Origin: Limnovirga sp038203525
GTDB taxonomy: Bacteria; Bacteroidota; Bacteroidia; Chitinophagales; Chitinophagaceae
Direction: 5' to 3'
NCBI GenBank assembly: GCA_038203525.1
Contig: JBBRDW010000004.1
Coordinates: 32,476 to 96,475, forward strand
DNA length: 64,000 bases
The translations under genes and the position numbers were made by a program. The notes below the pieces were generated by a model. The model did no database searches, was not told the origin of the DNA, and saw only the letters and a list, made by a program, of their open reading frames with translations. Below, piece after piece: positions 59,978-64,000 of this stretch. How positions within the stretch are numbered: position 1 is the stretch's first letter; the number at the start of each line of letters is the position of its first letter.

Positions 59978-60676
59978 ATGTTTAAAAAGATTTGGTACTT
60001 TACAAAACGTATTTTCCTAATTGCTTTTGTTACTTCTTTCCTTTACCTGCTGCTGTGCAAATGGGTTATGCCGCCTGTAACGTTTACCCAAACAGGCAGC
60101 ATCATTGATGGCTACGGGCTTAAAAGAGATTATGTAACCTGGGATCAAATTTCGCTCAATGTAAAACTCGCCGCCATTGCAGCAGAAGACCAGTTGTTTA
60201 CTGAACACGATGGCTTCGACTGGACGTCTATCCAAAAAAGTTTAGATGCAGATCCGGAGAGTTCAAAAAGGCCCGCAGGTGCTGCCGCCAGTACCATTAG
60301 CCAGCAAACATCAAAAAATGTTTTTTTATGGCAGGGCGATGGCATTACCCGTTATTTTCGAAAAGTTCCGGAGTTTTATTTTACGCAGTTAACCGAGTGG
60401 ATATGGGGCAAAAAACGCATACTCGAAGTTTACCTTAACGTGATTGAGATGGGCAAAGGCGTGTTTGGAATAGAGGCGGCTGCGCAGCAGTATTTTCATA
60501 AACCGGCAAAGAACCTTACCCGAACCGAGGCTGCGCAAATAATTGCCTGCCTGCCCAACCCTAAAGTGTATACGGTAAAACCGCAAAGCCGTTATGTAGC
60601 CAACCGGTCGCAGTGGATTCTAAGGCAAATGCGCAATCTGGAAAGCGATCCCAATATTGAAAAATTAATTAAATAA
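59978..60676 (+). CDS. mtgA: Monofunctional biosynthetic peptidoglycan transglycosylase
   Basis: This 232-residue GT51 enzyme has an N-terminal TM anchor (IFLIAFVTSFLYLLLCKWV). GT51 motifs are AAEDQLFTEHDGFDW (catalytic Glu70, second Glu near 76), AAASTISQQTSKNVFLWQGD, KKRILEVYLNVIEMGKGVFG and the C-terminal LTRTEAAQIIACLPNPKVY. It polymerises lipid II into glycan strands without a transpeptidase domain. Length is normal. It ends 11 bp before a repeat outer end. Confidence 0.95.
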   Translation: MFKKIWYFTKRIFLIAFVTSFLYLLLCKWVMPPVTFTQTGSIIDGYGLKRDYVTWDQISLNVKLAAIAAEDQLFTEHDGFDWTSIQKSLDADPESSKRPAGAAASTISQQTSKNVFLWQGDGITRYFRKVPEFYFTQLTEWIWGKKRILEVYLNVIEMGKGVFGIEAAAQQYFHKPAKNLTRTEAAQIIACLPNPKVYTVKPQSRYVANRSQWILRQMRNLESDPNIEKLIK

Positions 60677-60686
60677 TATAGTAATT

Positions 60687-60862
60687 TTTTTGAGCCCGGC
60701 ATTTGGGTTTTCATGGCATCGTCTCTTGCGTCGCACTCTTTTGCGTTCAGAACATTATTAAGCAATGTGCTCATCTGTTTGGCTTTAGCCAAAAGGTACA
60801 GGCTATTCTTCAGAACAAGATTGCCTCCACCGCACTGGCGGGGTAACCTGCAACAGAAGCAT
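60687..60862. repeat. Inverted-pair element overlapping the bioB upstream region
   Basis: Reverse unit: TTTTTTTGAGCCCGGCATTT, core CTTGCGTCGCACTCTTTTGCG (60725-60744), outer end facing the 3' end of mtgA. Forward part: AGATTGCCTCCACCGCACTG, GCGGGGTAACCTGCAACAGAAG (60822-60862), a hairpin-expanded variant. The unbroken reading frame through it joins that of bioB, which can mislead start calling. Confidence 0.8.
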
Positions 60863-60931
60863 TATCTCCGTTCTGCAGTTTGGCGAATAATAACTTTCAA
60901 CTCCTTATTTTTGTTACTACAAAATTTGCGT

Positions 60932-61927
60932 ATGAACCAAATCAGGAATAACTGGAGCATTGAGGAGATCAACGAAATATACAACTCGCCGCTGCTGCAA
61001 TTAATTTATAAAGCAGCCACGCTGCACCGCGAATACAACGATACTGCCGAAGTTCAGGTGTGTACTTTATTAAGTATCAAAACTGGCGGCTGCAGTGAAG
61101 ATTGCGCTTATTGTCCGCAGGCGGCGCGTTACAGCACGGGTGTTGATGTACAGGCGCTCATGAAAAAAGAAGAAGTTTTGGAATACGCACAAAAAGCCAA
61201 AGATGCAGGCAGTACAAGGTTTTGCATGGGCGCTGCTTGGCGTGAAGTTCGCGACAACCGCGACTTTGACCGTGTGCTCGATATGGTAAAAGGTGTAAAC
61301 GAAATGGGTATGGAAGTTTGTTGCACACTCGGTATGCTTACCGAAATGCAGGCAGAAAAATTAGCAGATGCAGGTTTGTATGCGTACAATCACAATCTCG
61401 ATACCAGCAAAGAACATTACAGCGAAATAATTACCACACGTACTTACGACGACCGTTTGCAAACGCTGGATAATGTGCGCAAAGCCGGTGTTACTGTATG
61501 CTGCGGCGGCATTATTGGCCTCGGCGAAACAAATGCCGACCGTATAAAAATGCTGCACACTTTAGCCACTATGCCAGCGCATCCGGAGAGTGTGCCCATT
61601 AATGCACTTGTTGCTATAAAAGGTACGCCACTCGAAAATAATAAGAAGGTGGATATTTGGGATATGGTGCGCATGATTGCTACTGCCCGTGTGCTGATGC
61701 CCGCTACCATGGTGCGTTTGAGCGCAGGCCGCACCGAAATGAGTATTGCCGAGCAGGCGCTTTGTTTTATGGCCGGCGCCAATTCCATCTTTGCCGGCGA
61801 TAAGCTATTAACCACACCAAACCCAAGTTTCGATGAAGACAATATGATGTTTCAACTGCTGGGTTTAAAACCACGCGAATCTTTTAAAGCCGAGAAAGAG
61901 AAATTGATGGAAATGGCTGACGTATAA
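60932..61927 (+). CDS. bioB: Biotin synthase
   Basis: This 331-residue radical-SAM enzyme converts dethiobiotin to biotin by sulfur insertion. The [4Fe-4S] SAM-cluster motif CSEDCAYC places Cys54, Cys58 and Cys61 (CxxxCxxC). Later features match BioB: RFCMGAAWREVRDNRDF, CCTLGMLTEMQAEKLADAGL, YAYNHNLDTSKEHYSEIITT, CCGGIIGLGE and VRLSAGRTEMS, with the Arg that binds the [2Fe-2S] cluster in the last. The frame is open 73 codons further upstream, but those residues come from a repeat element, so ATG 60932 (MNQIRNNWSIEEINEIYNSP) is the start. No other bio genes are adjacent. Confidence 0.97.
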   Translation: MNQIRNNWSIEEINEIYNSPLLQLIYKAATLHREYNDTAEVQVCTLLSIKTGGCSEDCAYCPQAARYSTGVDVQALMKKEEVLEYAQKAKDAGSTRFCMGAAWREVRDNRDFDRVLDMVKGVNEMGMEVCCTLGMLTEMQAEKLADAGLYAYNHNLDTSKEHYSEIITTRTYDDRLQTLDNVRKAGVTVCCGGIIGLGETNADRIKMLHTLATMPAHPESVPINALVAIKGTPLENNKKVDIWDMVRMIATARVLMPATMVRLSAGRTEMSIAEQALCFMAGANSIFAGDKLLTTPNPSFDEDNMMFQLLGLKPRESFKAEKEKLMEMADV

Positions 61928-61931
61928 TATT

Positions 61932-61998
61932 TTTTGAGCCGGGCGACCGAATATTAATAAAGCTTCTGTTGCAGCTTGCCCCGCCAAATGGCGGGGTT
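61932..61998 (-). repeat. Solo repeat unit with hairpin-expanded core
   Basis: Outer end TTTTTTGAGCCGGGCGACCG starts 4 bp after the bioB stop; then AGCTTCTGTTGCAGCTTGCC and CCGCCAAATGGCGGGG, where the GCGACGC centre is replaced by a CCCCGCC / GGCGGGG hairpin. Outer end faces the 3' end of bioB. Confidence 0.8.
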
Positions 61999-62068
61999 CG
62001 TACCCTGGTACAGCATAGCAATATTGGAATAATATTTAGATTTGAATAAGCTGAATATCGGCAATTCT

Positions 62069-62104
62069 AAAACCTGTAAGCATCGTATGCCTTACAGGTT
62101 TTTT
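62069..62104 (+). terminator. Terminator downstream of bioB
   Basis: Stem AAAACCTGTAAGCAT / ATGCCTTACAGGTTTT has one bulged base and a CGT apex, followed by six T residues. It ends the bioB transcript past the repeat unit. Confidence 0.85.
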
Positions 62105-62234
62105 ACTGCCCGTTACAAATTTATTAATACTGACATAAAGTCTTTGTGGCTGAACCATTATTCCGTTGGTGCATTATTTGATGGGTGAAGAAATTCCTTT
62201 TAATTTCAGCAATTATTTTTCAAACCAATTTAGT

Positions 62235-64000
62235 ATGAAGATTCTTTTACAATATCTTAAACCTTATAAATGGACGGTGTTATTTACGCTGCTTTTAGCG
62301 GCCATCAACCAGACCTTCTCCCTGTTCGATCCAATGATATTTGGTAAAGCCATCGACCTTTTTGCAAATGATCCACACAAAGTGGTGGATGGTGCACCAC
62401 GTACAGAAGGCCAGTATATCAGTGGCATAATGGTGTACCTCTTTCTGCTCGTAGGTACTGCAATGGTAAGCCGCATTGCCAAAGCTTTTCAGGATTATTT
62501 CTCCAGTGTCATCATCCAGAAATTTGGTGCAAAAATTTTTACCGATGGCCTCAAACATAGTATGCGCCTGCCTTACCAGGATTTTGAAGACCAGCGCAGC
62601 GGCGAAACATTATCCATACTTACCAAAGTACGCAGCGATACAGAAAGGTTTATCAGCAATTTTATAAATGTGGTATTTGGTGTTGTAATAGCAATAATAT
62701 TTGTAAGTATTTACTCGCTTAAATTACACTGGAGTATTATTCCCGTTTACTTTGGAGGCACTTTGGTTATAGGGTTGGTAATGAACTTTCTCAGCAAGCG
62801 CATAAAAGTAATACAGAAAAATATTTTAAAAGAAACTACCATGCTTGCAGGCAGCACTACAGAGTCGCTGCGCAATATAGAGCTGATAAAAAGCCTTGGC
62901 CTTACAGACCAGGAAGTAAACCGGCTGAATGTAAATACCTATAAAATACTTGGGCTGGAATTACGTAAAGTAAAAAGTATAAGAACACTCAGTTTCATAC
63001 AGGGCACTATGGTTAATTTTTTGAGACAGGTAATTACGTTCACTTTACTCTGGCTTATTTTTAAAGACGTAATTACCACCGGCGAAATGATCTCCCTCCA
63101 GTTTTACAGCTTCTTTATTTTCGGGCCGCTGCAGGAGATCGGCAATATCATTATCTCTTATCGCGAAGCCGAAGCCTCGCTTAATAATTTTGATGCGCTT
63201 ATGAAACGCCCGGTAGAACCCGCACCCATTGCCCCGAAAAGTGTTGGAAATATTGAAGAACTGGAATTTATAAACGTAAGTTTCCAACATAAATCGGCGC
63301 AATTCAAAGCACTGGACAATATTAACTTCGATGTAAAGAAAGGCGAAACTATCGCATTTGTTGGCCCATCCGGTTCTGGTAAAAGCACATTGGTAAAACT
63401 GCTTGTTGGTTTGTACCGCGCCAAAGAAGGGCAAATATTGTACAACAATATAGATGGCGATAACATTATATTCGATGAGCTGCGCAGCCAGATAGGTTTT
63501 GTAACGCAGGACACACAGCTCTTCGCCGGCACCATAAAAGAAAACCTCATTTTCGTAAACCCCGGTACTACAGATGCAGCGCTGGAAGATGCCCTGTACA
63601 AAGCAAGTTGCCAGGGCTTATTGTCCCGCGCAGAAAAAGGGCTTGAAACCGTAATAGGCGAAGGTGGTTTAAAATTAAGCGGCGGCGAAAAACAGCGGTT
63701 AAGCATTGCACGTTCCCTGTTACGCCACCCAAGTTTACTCATTTTTGACGAAGCCACTTCTTCACTCGATTCTATTACTGAAGAAGAGATTACCTCCACC
63801 ATAAAAAATCTCTCCACCGAAAAAGAGCAGATCACCGTTTTAATTGCACACCGCCTAAGCACCATTATGCATGCAGATAAAATTTATGTGCTGGAACGCG
63901 GACAAATAACTGAAACCGGCACACATCAGCAACTTATTGCCGACAAAGGCCTCTACTACGCCATGTGGCGCCAGCAAATTGGTGAAAGAAAATATGCAGC
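62235..64000 (+). CDS. ABC exporter, fused permease and ATPase, 3' end outside window
   Basis: The first 588 residues are visible. A transmembrane domain of six helices (about 15-320) is followed by a nucleotide-binding domain: Walker A FVGPSGSGKSTLVKLL (near residue 377), Q-loop GFVTQDTQLFAG, signature LSGGEKQRLSIARSLL, Walker B LLIFDEATSSLDS and H-loop LIAHRLSTI. This is the type IV half-transporter (MsbA/LmrA-like) plan. Such exporters work as homodimers or heterodimers; substrate unknown. The gene seems to stop near the window edge (IGERKYAA); a partner is not visible. The start ATG 62235 opens MKILLQYLKPYKWTV, typical. Confidence 0.94.
   Translation, partial: MKILLQYLKPYKWTVLFTLLLAAINQTFSLFDPMIFGKAIDLFANDPHKVVDGAPRTEGQYISGIMVYLFLLVGTAMVSRIAKAFQDYFSSVIIQKFGAKIFTDGLKHSMRLPYQDFEDQRSGETLSILTKVRSDTERFISNFINVVFGVVIAIIFVSIYSLKLHWSIIPVYFGGTLVIGLVMNFLSKRIKVIQKNILKETTMLAGSTTESLRNIELIKSLGLTDQEVNRLNVNTYKILGLELRKVKSIRTLSFIQGTMVNFLRQVITFTLLWLIFKDVITTGEMISLQFYSFFIFGPLQEIGNIIISYREAEASLNNFDALMKRPVEPAPIAPKSVGNIEELEFINVSFQHKSAQFKALDNINFDVKKGETIAFVGPSGSGKSTLVKLLVGLYRAKEGQILYNNIDGDNIIFDELRSQIGFVTQDTQLFAGTIKENLIFVNPGTTDAALEDALYKASCQGLLSRAEKGLETVIGEGGLKLSGGEKQRLSIARSLLRHPSLLIFDEATSSLDSITEEEITSTIKNLSTEKEQITVLIAHRLSTIMHADKIYVLERGQITETGTHQQLIADKGLYYAMWRQQIGERKYA

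Noticed and set aside
556..61998. The dispersed repeats as a CRISPR array
   Set aside because: Copies are kilobases apart, in both orientations and variable in sequence, with no regular spacers and no cas genes.

Overview
The window looks like a chromosomal segment of a Bacteroidota bacterium, most likely family Chitinophagaceae. Supporting signs are secreted enzymes ending in type IX secretion (T9SS) C-terminal sorting domains, several TonB-dependent receptors, lineage-typical families (DUF4421, DUF4286, DUF4331, the tiny ribosomal protein bTHX), and a TTTG / TAnnTTTG promoter in front of the HU gene. No rRNA, tRNA or CRISPR array was recognised. The assignment comes from reading the sequence and was not checked by database search.

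Layout. 1-9.2 kb: partial alpha/beta-hydrolase lipoprotein, comM, a glycosyltransferase, small ORFs, a large M28 peptidase, a deoxyribonucleotidase and a T9SS-exported M14 carboxypeptidase. 9.2-15.2 kb: an accessory island of orphan RHS toxin C-terminal cassettes with putative immunity genes on both sides of a tyrosine recombinase, crowded with repeats. 15.2-24 kb: an exported sulfatase and a tolC-acrA-acrB type efflux operon. 24.3-34.8 kb: a MerR regulator overlapping a thioredoxin-like gene, a DUF4331-TPR-HupE cluster, hemH plus hemJ (last steps of haem synthesis), and an amidohydrolase. 35-47.3 kb: an envelope block on the minus strand with two TonB receptors, a DoxX-like protein, two vanadium-haloperoxidase/PAP2-type lipoproteins and two beta-barrel proteins. 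47.8-52.8 kb: ECF sigma factor, a membrane/beta-barrel protein, a lipoprotein and uvrC. 53-64 kb: mostly housekeeping genes (DUF4421, bTHX, HU, exonuclease III, LOG, LysE, mtgA, bioB, ABC exporter).

The most striking feature is an interspersed repeat family. About 29 copies of a core, GTACAAGAGTGCGACGCAAC and close variants, lie almost entirely between genes. Each core is usually followed after roughly 20-25 bp by GCCGGGCTCAAAAAA. Some copies are solo; others sit as inverted pairs that make MITE-like elements of about 200-300 bp with long imperfect terminal inverted repeats, and one full copy has an internal hairpin (14870-15159). The internal hairpin also occurs alone, inside a truncated RHS toxin reading frame. 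No transposase that could move the family is visible here.
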